Below are positions 43,415 to 55,377 of a stretch of 64,000 nt of DNA, one piece after another. The stretch lies in contig JAKCOZ010000006.1 of the NCBI GenBank assembly GCA_022605955.1, positions 2,232,001-2,296,000 on the forward strand, given 5' to 3'. The stretch is from Rallus limicola. Taxonomy: Eukaryota > Chordata > Aves > Gruiformes > Rallidae. Every line of letters begins with the position of its first letter. Within the stretch, counting starts at the first letter, position 1. The position numbers were made by a program, and so were the translations under genes. Below the pieces are notes generated by a model, which did not search any database, had not been told where the DNA came from, and saw only the letters and a program-made list of their open reading frames with translations.

Positions 43415-45298
43415 CTGTCTTTCCAAACTATGAACTCCATGGAGCTTCATTTCCTTTTTCTTCAAAATGCCAACATACAGTGGGAGAGTGTCCTCCAAAA
43501 CTTTCCAATAGTAAAGCAGAGGTTTAGGCCAAATATGAACTCTCCCCAAGGATCTATTAGTGATGCTCTTCTGCTCTCCATCCCTTTCCGATAGGATGCT
43601 GATTAGTGCAATAAAAAGTGGAAAAAGAAAAAACTTCATTACTCCAAGTAATCTGCAGCTGCAAAATGCTGGTTTATAGTACAGCAAAGGCTGCAGATGC
43701 TAATATTGGAACTCTGACTCCTTGTTAAGCAAACAGCAATATAGTCACGCTGATGGATGGAAACCTTACTTTCTCATCCAAAAGTAGGACTCCTTCCTAA
43801 AAAGCACATGAGATAATGCACTCTCTGTAAACTCATCAAGGAGTTGGGCAAAAGGTGGCCACAGATGCAGTGGTGAGGGCATGAAGGAACACACATCCAG
43901 GTATGGCAAGTAGATGTCTGGGGTGCACCAAAAGTGGAGTTAGAACAGGAATGGGTATCCCTGCAAAGCAATGAGTTGGGACACAAAATTAAGAGGACAC
44001 CATAAAATAAGAGGTCTGTTTGGGATGGGTTTTTCTTGAAGGAACCTGTTTCTTCAGAGATCTTATCCATTGGGGTTTTAGAGACTTTTGCTGTTGGCTG
44101 TAAGGGAAACACTTTCAGACTTGTCACCCTACAAGATGGCAAATGGCTTGCTCATCAGTTCTACTAGTGTAGTCCTGATTCCTTAACAACAACCAAAAAT
44201 AAAAGCATCAGAGGAGAAGAGGCTAAAGCTGGGGAGTGGGCTGACCTGTCATACTACAACCGATAAATTTCATTAGTTTCTAATATAATCATAATAGCAA
44301 TAAAATGGGGCTTTGGAGCAGAATGTCTCTCGATCACAACAACATCTGGTCTGTTCATGTCCCGGCGGTGGATTGGCAACCATATCCTATATGGGACAAG
44401 AAAAGCCACAGTTGGCCATGGGAGGAGAGGTCTTTCCTAAAGCCTGAGCAGAGAGAATTGAAAGGTAACATCATCCGGTGATAAGCTATCAGTGCCTTAT
44501 CCTCTGGCAGAACACACACCGTAGAAATGGAAGGAGAGAGGAGGATGATTAAATCTCAGGAATGCAGCTGGAGAGCAATGGGGGGACCTCAGTGTCTGAA
44601 GGAAAATTTAAGCTTGAAACTCTTTTTTTTCAAGACTTGTGTGTCAAAGTTGTTTAGGAATCTGGGTAACAAGAGGGAAAGAAGCACATTTTCGGTATCC
44701 TGCTGAGCAGGCCAAGTTAGAGACGTGAGCAGGGCTCTGGGTCCCCCACCTACCGGGTCCATCTTGTAGACATGAATGTGGGAGAGAGATGAGGATGTGC
44801 AGAGCTCACACTTCAGTAACACAGAGCAAATCTTCTTCCTGCATCCCTGCTCTCTGAAGTCCCCCTCGGTTCTCTGGTTTCAGTGTAGCCTTATCAAGGA
44901 CACCGGGATAAATCCAGGATTAATCTTTTATCATTAGTGTAGTGATAACAGACCAAAGCTATTGCAAAACATCAGCTGCAATAGTCAAATTGCTCCAGTA
45001 AAATACCCTTCATGGAGCAGAGATGCTTCCTGGGCAAGAGCATCCCTGCACACTTAAGGCAAGAAAAAAGAAGTTTGGTATTACACTGACATGGATTAGG
45101 AATATGATTATGAATATGTATGGTGAGAAAGGAAGGTGGAAAGGAGAGGATGAGGGTGGGAGCATCTTCACTTGCTACAGTTATTTTGGATTATCTGTTC
45201 ATGACCCTGGTACCTACCAGAGCTGGAGTTTCTTCAGTATATTCAGGGCACTGAAAGTCAACAAAAAAAGGGGCACAGATTCTGCATAAGCCTCAAAG
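43415..45298. other. No gene recognised
   Basis: Sequence between the two copies of the unclassified repeat. 44240-44420 and 44880-45000 are AT-rich with TTATC/GATAA and ATTA cores and no repeat similarity. The 122-codon minus frame at 43774-44142 has no known motif. Confidence 0.45.
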
Positions 45299-45763
45299 TC
45301 ATAGAATCACAGAATGTGTTATGTTGAAAGGGACCTTTACATGTCATCTAGTCCAACCCCCTGCAGCGAGCAGGGACATCTTCACTAGAGCAGGTTGCTT
45401 AGAGCCCCATCAAGCCTGACCTTGAATGTTTCCAGGGATGGGACCTCCACCACCTCTCTGAGCAACCTGAGACAAGTGTCCCACCACTTTCAGAGTGAAG
45501 AACTTATTTCTATTATCCAACCTAAATCTCCCCTTTTCTAGTTTAAAACCATCACCCCTCATCCTATCGCTCCATGCCCTTGGGAGCAGTTCTTCCCCAG
45601 CTTCCCTATAGGCACCTTTCAGGGATTGGAAGGCCACTATAAGGACCTCCTGAACTTTCTCTTTTCCAAGCTGAACAAGCCCAACTCTCTCAGCCTGGCT
45701 TCATAGGAGAGATGCTCCAACCCTTTGATCATTTTTGTGGCCCTCCTCTGGACATGCTACAAC
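45299..45763 (-). mobile_element. CR1 LINE 3' fragment, joined to the unclassified repeat
   Basis: TCATAGAATCACAGAATGTG, GTCATCTAGTCCAACCCCCT, GAGCAGGGACATCTTCACTA, TTGAATGTTTCCAGGGATGG, CATCCTATCGCTCCATGCC, AGCTGAACAAGCCCAACTCT and GATCATTTTTGTGGCCCTCC. Its sense 5' break falls at about 45763, exactly where copy 2 of the 180-bp repeat begins. Confidence 0.95.
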
Positions 45764-45946
45764 AGGGCAGGGCTGTGGAAATCGAAGTGGTGGTGGTGGT
45801 GAAGGAAACTTGGCCACTGGCCTGGGATTCATTACCAACAAAATTCAAATTTTGGTCCAGAGTGGCTCTTTACAAGTATTTTTTCCAGAGAGACAGATGA
45901 CATTTGGAGATCCCATGTTCAGCCTCTGTCCCTGACATTACCTAAA
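45764..45946 (+). repeat. Unclassified direct repeat, copy 2
   Basis: Second copy of the block at 43238-43414, same orientation, about 2.5 kb away. It follows the CR1 breakpoint without any spacer, and similarity stops at CCTAAA. Relative to the minus-strand CR1, it occupies the position of extra 5' sequence. Confidence 0.85.
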
Positions 45947-46787
45947 GGAAGTCCTCAGCTTTGTATCTGCTACAAAATACAACACTACTAATACAGTGGT
46001 GGTCCTCCCTGGGAGCTGAGGTCGTTGATTCAGTTGTATTTATTCAAGGGAAAACCACTCACAATTGTTAACCCTATTGCAACTTTTTGACATGCATGCA
46101 AGCCTGATGGAGCTTCATTCCACCCTCCTGACTTCAGGCCAGGCAGCATAAGCAAAATGCAGATCACCAAAAACCCCATGGCTAGCAACACAAAATGAGC
46201 TATTTCCCCCACTTCCTTTTCCCTCCCTGGACAAAATTTGCTGCAAACCTTGCTGTGTTGTGTGGGCCCTGCAGCAGGATTGTGAATGTATGTTTAATCA
46301 TAACAAATCCACAAATCCTAAGAAGTGGGCAAATAATCTCCCTGTATCTTGTTAAGCAGTGGATTTATGGATCGTGCTCCTTGCCCAGATACCCAGACGC
46401 TGCTGTTGCAGACAGTAGCGTTACTGAGGGCTTGGAGAGCTGAAGTGTGAGCAGACTCTCAACAGGGGATGGGATATTTCAAGATATTTATTGGCCAGAC
46501 TTGTATGGCCAAATCCACAGAGACGTTTCTGTGTCTAACTTTTTGTTTAGGCACCTGATTTCTCACTCGTTTCAATAGTAAATTAAGCGCCGAAACAGGA
46601 GCTGTGCATTGACGTCTGTAAATCTGGGACCCGCTGACTCCGGCAGAGCAGTGAGGGGTTTTACAGTGGAGCTAATGAGCTGGACAGAGACCAGCCACCA
46701 CGCTCTACCTCTGGGTGTCTTTATAGACATCATCTTATTTTTAATTTCCCTGTGTGCTCAACTGCTCATCATAACCTGGCACCATGC
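45947..46787. other. No gene; small CpG-richer patch
   Basis: 46525-46690 has a run of CpGs (GAGACG, CTCG, AGCGCCG, TGACGTC, CCCGC, TCCGG) in otherwise CpG-poor sequence. No coding frame is recognised. The 46609-46971 frame runs into the next CR1. Confidence 0.4.
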
Positions 46788-47412
46788 GGCAGCAACCCAG
46801 AAAGCCCCCCTGTGTCCTGGGCAGCATCCCCAGCAGCAGGACTGGCAGGGCTGGGAAAGGGGGATTCTGCCCCTCTGCTCTGCTCTGGGACACAGACCAC
46901 CCTGCAGTGATGCCTCTAGCTCAGGGGTCCCCAGGACAAGGAGGACATGGAACTGTTGGTGCAAGTCCTGAGGAGGCCACAGATGTGATGGGAGGGCTGG
47001 AGCCCCTCTGCTCTGGAGCCAGGCTGGGAGAGCTGGTCTGGCTTAGCCCAGAGAAGAGAAAGCTGCTTCTGGGGAGAGCTCTGAGCCCCTTCCAGTCCCT
47101 TGAGGGACTTCAGGAGAGCTGGACATAGGCTATTGCCAAGGGCAGGGAGGGCCAGTCCCAGGGGAATGGCCTTCAGCTGCTGGAGGGGTATGGAGAGTGG
47201 CTGGGGGGCAGAAATCCTTCCTGGGGAGAGGGGAGGACCTGACACAGGGTGCCCAGAGAAGCTGGGGCTGCCCCTGGCTCCCTGGCAGGATTGAAGGTCA
47301 GATTGGATAGGGCTTTGGGCACCCTGGGCTGGTGGGGGATGTCCCTGTCCATGGCAGGGGTGGAACTGGTGGGGCTTTGAGATGCCTTCCCATCCAAACC
47401 AGTCTGTGATTC
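46788..47412 (+). mobile_element. CR1 LINE, about 625 bp, GC-rich variant
   Basis: Starts GGCAGCAACCCAGAAAGCCC, then GTCCTGGGCAGCATCC, CCCTCTGCTCTGCTCTGGGA, AGGAGGACATGGAACTGTTG, AGCCCAGAGAAGAGAAAGCT, GGGTGCCCAGAGAAGCTGGG, TGTCCCTGTCCATGGCAGGG and ATCCAAACCAGTCTGTGATT. It is noticeably GC-richer than the other copies, matching a distinct CR1 subfamily. Confidence 0.9.
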
Positions 47413-48470
47413 AGAAGTGCAGAACAGATTTCCAGGCAGGTATGGGTAGAGCAGTTTGGCACTGATGGAAGACACAATGGCAGACTCTGGTCTTCTCCCG
47501 TCCTTTTCTTCCTCCACCAGTTTGCTGTGGTCCACATTCTCTTGCGCCCACTTTAACACAGAGCTAGACTTTACTAATACAGCATTGCAAGTGTGAGCTT
47601 CCAATTCACAACCTGATGCTCCTGGTGTGTCCTGCTATCTGTGTGTATTCCCACCTAGATGCAAACCAACAATAGTGTGCAGAAATCCTGAGCCTGCTTT
47701 ACCTGAGCTGTGCATCAGAGTAATGTCCTTGAAAACAATGAGCCTTTTTCCAACCTCACTCATCCCAGGGTCATACTTCTTTAATGGCTTTGGGCCAGCT
47801 TACCACCTAAGGAAAACAGGCACAACCTTGACCTCAGAAGCGCTGTGACTCTCCTAGCAGCTGAGAATTTGTGATCATTGCTGGATTAACCTGCATTCAG
47901 GTCTGGCAAAGGTGCAATGGTGTAAAATTGATGCAAAGAAAGAACTAAGTGAAGCTACTTGGGGAAAAAAAAATAAGAGCTGTGTGAAAAGTGGCTCTGC
48001 TGTATGGTGTCCTCATCTGCAATAAAATACCCTGTAACACAAAACTCAGTGTGTGCAAATATGGATTAAAGTCACTGATACCCATAGAACTGCACCTCTT
48101 TTTAACCCAATATTGCTGCTGAACAGCACCCAAACTCTCACATGGTGCAACCAAATACCACATTTTTCACCTTCCTTTCCGTGATATGGCTCGGGATGTG
48201 TCCCTCTTCTGTGGACAAGGAGGTAAGGGGACCCTAAAAAGCACTGCTGGCTGCAGAAAGAATGTGTCTGGGAGAGAAACCTGCTAATGTTATTATTCAA
48301 GCAACTCAGTAACACCAAAAGAAAACATGACATGTGTTGAGGAACCCACAGTTGTTTCTATTGCGAGCCAAGACAAGTAGGGGAAATATCTTATTTCCTC
48401 CACAGCCTCAGTGGAGCACATGCACCAAATTTACAGTCACCATCCCTACCCAACTTTGCATTACATCTAG
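47413..48470. other. No gene or clear repeat seen
   Basis: Frames on both strands (up to 143 codons at 47173-47604, -, partly over the CR1) have no recognisable domain. Confidence 0.5.
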
Positions 48471-48873
48471 GGAGAGGCAGAGCAGCTGAGGGAACTGTGG
48501 CTGTTTAGTCTGGAGAAGAGGGGATTGAGGGGAGATCTAATTGCTCTCTACAACTACCTGAAAGGAGGGTGTAGAGAGGTGAGGGCTGACCTTTTTTCCA
48601 TAGTGACAAGTGATAGGACAAAAGGAAATGGCATCAAGTTACACCAGGGGGCGTTTAGATTGGATATTAGGAAAACCTTCCTCACAGAGAGGGTTGTTAG
48701 GCATTGGAACAGGCTGCCCAGGGAAGTGTTGGAGTCTCCATCCCTTGATGTATTTAAAAGACAATTAGATATAGTGCTGAGGGACATGGTTTAGTAGTGG
48801 ATGGTAGGTTAGGGGGATGTTTGGACTTGATTTAAAGGGTCCCTTCCTAAGGTAATTCTTTGTGATTCTATAG
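48471..48873 (+). mobile_element. CR1 LINE 3' fragment
   Basis: GAGAGGCAGAGCAGCTGAGG, TTTAGTCTGGAGAAGAGGGG, TCTACAACTACCTGAAAGGA, AGTGATAGGACAAAAGGAAA, TAGATTGGATATTAGGAAAA, AACAGGCTGCCCAGGGAAGT and TTTGGACTTGATTTAAAGGG, ending TTTGTGATTCTATAG. It keeps a 90-codon open stretch, as CR1 3' regions often do, but this is not a gene. Confidence 0.95.
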
Positions 48874-51471
48874 TGCATTGTGTGTTGCACCCGGGCCAGT
48901 CCTACATGGAGAGAGGTGTGGGTTTACTGAGCAGGAAAGAAGTGAACCTGTAGATTTATGTATGGGGGGATTTTGTTTGGAAGTGAAGTGATGGAAGGAC
49001 TCTTGGGGAGCTGGGCACTCCTGGGAAGGGATGCCAAAATCCATTATTTTCCGGATTGGTGTGGAAGACTCATCCTACCCACTTTCTGATGGTGCTGTTT
49101 TAAATAGATGATTGTTTAGTTGTGATCTTATGTAGTGGACTGTACAGGCTCTACCCTGTTTTCTAGGCTTCTGAGAGATGCGTAGATATACAGAAGATGT
49201 CTGTACTCCAGAGGCAAGTAGGAGGGAAGTCCCATTGTTTCATAGATACTGCAACTCCGATGTTGCATGTGATACACAAAGACAGCATAAAAAGCAGAAT
49301 TTTAATAGTGTCAACTGAAGAAGCCTCAACAGTATACCGACCTTCTGGGGTTTGGCTGAGTGATTAGTCTTCAAGACAGAGGGATAATTCAGTCCTCATG
49401 CCCGAGCAGGCCCTGTCTCAGTAAGCAGAAAGACACACCAGTGATGACAATTACCTTTGAATCTGAGATTATAATTTTTGGATACTGAGAAGGGAGCAGA
49501 TGACCTGCCGTTCTTCAGCAAGACCTTGAGCCAGGGCCGTGGAGGTCAGAGAAAATAAGAGAGCAAGAAAGCAGCAGATGACTCATTCTTTCAGTCACTC
49601 AATCCTCAGGAGCAAAAGTTATCTCAATCATCATCATGGAGACTGATGATGAATGGTTTTATTCCCAATGATAATTTAAACCATGTGCAATGTTTATCAT
49701 TTTACCTGTTTGCCTCCTTCCCCTCAGATACGAGAGTTCTGCTTTAAGGATGCATTTCCCATTCACCTCCTGTGTTGGGATGGGTGAAGCAGTGCAGCAT
49801 GGCAGAGGACTTTCCTCATCCTCTTTCCAAAACCTCTCACTGATTTGGGGTACATTTCCCTGTCCTTAAATTGGTGGGTTTTTTTGTTGGTTTGGGTTTG
49901 GGCTTTTTTCCTCTCCTCTCTCTTTTGCTTCTTAAGAATCTGCCAGACATCTTAAACACATTTAAAAATGCATGTCCTCCACTGTAATCCATTATCTAAA
50001 GTTCCCATGTGGGCTCCATCATCAGAGACCGCCAGATTGATAGCGTGGTTTGTGTGGGGCCCCCAGCATGGGATGGGCTGGAAACAGAATTAGTGCACAC
50101 AGCACATCCTCTGTGCTTCCACCTTTATTGGAAGTGGGGAACGGGCTGTGTCAGGTGAAGGGCATGAGCAAGATACAAAGCAATGATTCAGTTATGCGGG
50201 ATAGCAGATGGCAAGGTGGAGACCGGGGAGGTGGAAAATAAGGGGGGAGCATAGAAGTTCCTTAGAAAGAGCTGAAATGGCACTATCCTTGCTGATAGTT
50301 TTCAGCTGTTTGGGTGCATCTGGAGATTTCTGCTTTATTAAAAAGGGTTCACGTTCGAGATAGGCGCAGGCTGAAATCCGAACTCTCACACACCTTGGAG
50401 GGGTTTGGATTTAGACCTGGATGCAAACCACATCTCACATATCCAGGCTCTGAGAACAGAGAAAGGTGTCGTGTCAAGAGGTAGGTGACGAGGATTCAGA
50501 AAGGCAAGCTGTACTACTCTTGTTACCATCGGGCGGCTGAATCAAGGCAGGGGGTGTTGCAGGGAGGGGGGTGTTGTTCCACAACCAGGCTGATCCACAG
50601 CATGTGTTTCTGGAGGAAATACACACTTCCAAGTGTAAAGTATGTGCTCTGTGCATGGTCTCATGTTAATCCGTTCGATGCACGGAGTGCTGTGCCTCTA
50701 AAGCAGCCCAGTGAAGCAGCCATGGCCGTGTTCAGCAATGACTCCCACAGAAGTTGTCACCTCTTTCCCAGAGACGCGTCATTCCAATTGCATCAAGTCA
50801 TATTTCTCCAAAGCTTATTGTCTTTTTGTTGCTAAGAAAAAAACAACCCTTCAGAAGACCAACCAAAACGGCTCAAAACTGGGGAGTTAAATGAAAAGTT
50901 TATCAAATGTATTATACTGCAGAATCTTGTAATTTCTGTGTAAAAGTCAGACAGTTCTTCAGGCACAGCATCTGGAAATGGACAAATTTGCTTTTAAAGA
51001 AAGCAAATGTAACATTTTTAGGCTATATCAAGGTAGTGTGACTACACTGACCCTAGAAGGACCTCTGGAAGCTTCTTACAGAGCTCTTTCCATTCTCCTC
51101 TAGAGGAGTCCCAGAAGGATTTGACAATCATCTATCATTTATTGCTTGCCACTTCATTCTTTTCCAGATCATTTATCACCCAATATCATGACCAAGGAAC
51201 CTCACTAGCAGGTTAAAAATTGATATTCCTTTCCTAATTCTAGTTTTCTGTCTCTTATGTAGGCCCGTTCTTGAACAGCAAACACTCCTATCATGAGTGC
51301 ATCTTTTCCATAAGAGTCTCTATGATGAACTGCATCAAAGTTTAAAATCTACTCTCTCATTATCGATCATACCCCTCCCCTTTCTCAATAATATGCACCT
51401 TGAATGCTACTAAACCTGGTATGCCTTCTGAGGGGAAGTTGTGACAGTTTGTTCCCTTAGGTCTTCTACCA
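48874..51471. other. No gene; CpG-enriched zone and hairpin
   Basis: 50030-50790 is the broadest CpG-enriched zone in the window (for example GAGACCGCC, TTCACGTTCGAGATAGGCGC, ATCGGGCGG, CCGTTCGATGCACGG, AGAGACGCGTC). It contains open frames of up to 116 codons (50485-50835, +) that I do not recognise. 49620-49720 is AT-rich with a perfect short hairpin. Promoter or enhancer function is possible but unproven. Confidence 0.4.
49628..49652. repeat. Perfect 9-bp inverted repeat
   Basis: TCATCATCA (49628-49636) and TGATGATGA (49644-49652) are perfect complements separated by a 7-base loop. Confidence 0.85.
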
Positions 51472-51690
51472 CAGAATCACAACATCACAGAATGATAGGG
51501 GTCAGAAGGGACCTCTGAAGATCATCCAGTCCCACCCCTGCGAGAGCAGGATCAGCTCGAGCAGGCTGCACGGGACAGCGCCCAGGATCACAGGGTTTGA
51601 ATGTCTTCAGAGATGGAGACTCCCCAACCTCACTGAGCAGCCTGGCCCAGGACTCTGTCACCATCCCAGGAAAGAAGTTGCTCCTCAATT
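51472..51690 (-). mobile_element. CR1 LINE 3' fragment
   Basis: CAGAATCACAACATCACAGA, GATCATCCAGTCCCACCCCT, GCTGCACGGGACAGCGCCCA, GAATGTCTTCAGAGATGGAG and CAGCCTGGCCCAGGACTCTG. It belongs to the same subfamily as the copy at 58016. Confidence 0.9.
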
Positions 51691-54600
51691 ATTTTAAATA
51701 TTAATTCTCAAATTTTGATCTGAAAAATTTGCAAAATACTGGCAAAATCTATTTTGCAAAATATGTATTTTGAAAAAACAATTGCTAAATAAAGTCACCA
51801 GGCACAGAATTAGCAAACCATCAAATTGCCATTTTGGAGGCTGGTTCTTGGGGCTGCATCATTTTGGTAGACACTGCCTTCATGAACATTGGATGAATAT
51901 TGTCTGGTGCTAGATTTCTTCCCTTATAACTTTTTAGAACCCCAGAAAATGAGCAGGCTCATTTCTCATCCTACCAATCTACGGTGTGGGTTCCTGCAGA
52001 CCTAACTGAAACTGCAGGGGAGTGGCAGAGGTTTATCTGGGGGTAGTGTTTAGCATTCAGTTTCTATCACGAATGGGTATTTTACCTACATCACCACCAA
52101 AAAAAGCTTCTGATTCCAGATGGCGTTAGTCAAACTCATACCAAAATAGCTCAGCACATCCTCTGTGCAAAACCTACAACACCAGCTGAGGCGTGGCAAA
52201 GGTATCTTGCAGGCCACCTCCAGCCTAATAGCAAGCAGATGTAAGTCCACTGAGACCCACAGCATCACAGACACTCACCCTGAGTCTGGTTTTCCAGCAG
52301 AGCAGGGGCATGCTTGCTTTTAACATGTCTTCATTTCACTCTCTTGTGTTTTGTCCTTGCAGTGAAAGGTAGGAAGAAAAAGCCCACCAAGGCACTCACG
52401 TGGGATATAGGAGGACTTTTGTGCATCTCTTGCCTGTGTGACCCTGGGAAAACACTAAGTTTATGCAGTTTCCCCATCAATGTTATGGCAGTGCCGTTTC
52501 CTTACTGTGTGCTGATGTGCAAATGGCAGGAGGAGAGCCTGAAGCGGAGTGAGGACGGAAGTCCAAGTGTGATGCTAACCTCCTAAGTTACCATCTCACA
52601 AGAGGTGAAGCTGTCACAAGAGATGACATCAGTAATTTCTGCAGTTCATTCTCCCAGCAGTTTCACTGAAGCCCAGAGAAGGGGTTTCTCATTCCCAATA
52701 TGCTCCAGCATGTGTTTTATAGCCCCAGTGGGAGACTGGTGGCTTTAGTACTGAAATGTGTGGCAGCCATGTGGCATGCATCATTCCTTTATCTCACTGG
52801 ACATATGCTGGGTCTGGATGGGGTCAGGTTGCTGCACCACGTTCTCAGCTCTGGAGCTTTTGATGTCCTTCCAGGTCTCCTGAAGATCCTGAGTTCAGGG
52901 AGGTCTCTTTCTTGGGAGATCATCTGTTGGGGCAGGAAGGAGGATTAGGTAGGCTGCCTCATTTGCAATTGACCTGAGTCTGTTTGCAGTGAATTTGCTC
53001 CATAATCTTCTCTCAAGGTCCTGCATGCAAGCAAACACATTTGGCTACCCCCAGTGGTTCATTAATAGAGTTCGTAATGAAACACTTGGAAAGAAAGCAA
53101 TAAAGTATGATCCCATAAAGGGAAGTACTACGAAGGAGAAAGGGATTCAGCCCCAAATGCAAACTGTGGATCAGACCTCTGAAGGTGATGAGGCATGCAC
53201 ACACAGCCCCAGGCATCGGGTAATGGTTCCTCTTATTTCCTTTGTATGTGAGCAGTGTTTGGAAGTGGAGATCGTGGGCCCCTCCTGCACTGTATAGGCA
53301 CATTCTGAGAGATAATCTCTAAATGGAAAAGACATGCTAACAGCAGGGGAGAAAAAGGGAAGAAGAGATTTGCTTATTCTCATCTTTTGTTTCTGCCTTA
53401 GATCAAGCAATAAACTGAGGTCTCTGGAGTCCAGTTCAGCCACCCACTCAATCTCATGGCCTCTCCTTTCTGGTAGAGAACTAGTAGAGGGGTGCAGTTG
53501 CACTCTCTCATCACCTCTAAAGAGCTACAAGCCAATCTATAGATTGCCCTTCCAACTAGAGACCAAGCCTGTTCCCTAGGAAATCTTTTACAGAGTTTTT
53601 CTGACCACTCCAACACCCTCCCAGCACTCAAGAGACACTGCAGTCCCTGCCATGTGTAGGGGAGAAGCGATGTCAGGATGCAGGAAGGCCAGAGAAGGAA
53701 AATCCACTCTTGGGCCATTATGGCATGCGTTTTTCCCCATGGGGCTGATGGTCAGACAACATCTGGGTATGTAGGTAGCTCTGCTTGGGGGAAGTGTTTC
53801 ATGAGGTGGGTCTGTGCTTGAGGCACAAGGAATAAAACAGGACTGTGTCAGTGCTTGGAGTTGCTGTTTTTCTACTTGATTATGACCAATGTCCTAAGAC
53901 TAAGTCTGGGAAATCCAAAGTGGAAACTATGAGAAAGAGGAACACAAGTCATTTAAAAAATCACATCCCTGGTACTAAACTACAGCCCTAACCTCCACCA
54001 TTCCCTGCTTAACAGCTTGATGGTTTTTGCCCTGGCATTGCAGGGGTTAAAAAAATAAAGCTAAATACTATCTGTAGCAGGCAATGGCTGCCACAGGCTT
54101 ACCCCTCATCTGGATACATCCACAACTCACTAGAGGACCCAGGTAAATGTTAATGGTACTCCAAAATCACTGTCAGCCCACAGAAAATGTCATGAATGAA
54201 AGATTTGTGACAGAGGTAAAAAAATCTGGGGAAACAATAGGTCAGACCACTGCCAAATGACACAAAATCTCTAACAGGAATGAAAGATGTGGGAGTCTAA
54301 ATGGAAAGGCTCAGTAGACTTGCCATCAAGACTTCCTAGTCTGTACAGATTTTATTATTGTTCCCCAGCATGTAAAATTGATAAGAAGGGGTTTTCTGAA
54401 CTATGAAGAGTAGGTGAAGAAGGTGAGGACAGTGCCCCAGAGACAGCAAAATCAGTTACCCAGACTGTAGCATCGAGGGCCAGGCTATCCAACAGGTACT
54501 GCAGTGTATGGACTGTATTTGCCCTGTGTGATGCTAAGCACTGAAGCAAAGCATATAGGAGTGTGTTTTCTGGAGACTTCCCTTTATGTTCAGTGGAAAG

Positions 54601-54980
54601 AAAGAGGCATTTCCAGAAGAGATGGGCTGAAATGTTCTCTGAAGTTGTCTCCACTGGTTGCAACTAGTTAAGGGTGCTCCTGACCTCAGCTGGCTATTGA
54701 AGGTTGGGTAAAATGAGGTCTAAAATAATACAGGTCTAAATATCTGCACATTAAGAGGCTAGGGGAGGAGTAGAGGTAGAGCAGAAGAGGTGAAGGTAGG
54801 TACTAGGTGGTTGGAGAAAGTGGAGGTCCTAATAATAGAAGGAAGATAGTAGGGCTGGGGAGTGAAGGAAGGAGAGGGCATAACTCCTTTCATGACTTCT
54901 TGCATGAAGAGGAGAGCAAATCTTCACAGCCATCTCAATCTGTCCGAAACTCTAAACTGCCAACCCTTATGTTCCCACAA
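51691..54980. other. No gene recognised
   Basis: About 3.3 kb without a recognised repeat. Short frames (for example 53013-53303, -) have no known motif. Confidence 0.45.
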
Positions 54981-55377
54981 GAATCATAGAATCTTCTAGA
55001 ATCATAGAATTCCAACTTAGGTTGGAAGAGACCTTTGAGATCATTAAACCCAACCACAACCTAACCCTGCCCAGTCCACATCTAGATCATGTCCTCAAGC
55101 ACAACATCCACACACCTTTTAAATACCTCCAGGTATGGTGACTTCACCACCTCCCTGGGTAGCCCATTCCAATACCTGACAATCCTTTCAGTAAAGAAAT
55201 TCTTCCTGATTTGGGTCAGAAATTTATCTAGCCTAAATCTCCCCGGGTGCAGTTTGAAACCATTTCCTCTTGTCCTATCTCTTTTTACCTGAAAGAAGAG
55301 ACCAACTCCTACCTCTCTACACCCTACTTGCAGGTAGAGAGCCATAAGGTCTCCCCTCAACCTTCTTTTCTTAAGAC
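54981..55377 (-). mobile_element. CR1 LINE 3' fragment
   Basis: Tail complement in two worn units (GAATCATAGAATCTTCTAGA then ATCATAGAATTCC), followed by TTGGAAGAGACCTTTGAGAT, TTAAATACCTCCAGGTATGG, CACCTCCCTGGGTAGCCC, TTTCAGTAAAGAAATTCTTC and TAAGGTCTCCCCTCAACC. About 400 bp. Confidence 0.95.

Noticed and set aside
43238..45946. A roughly 50-residue peptide shared by both copies of the unclassified repeat (GLGFITNK, FGDPMFSLC)
   Set aside because: Differences fall evenly on all codon positions and many change residues, so the shared open frame reflects DNA similarity, not coding constraint.
52361..52370. A 6-base microexon-like arrangement (CAG, TGAAAG, GTAGGA)
   Set aside because: Such patterns are common by chance; nothing nearby supports a transcript.
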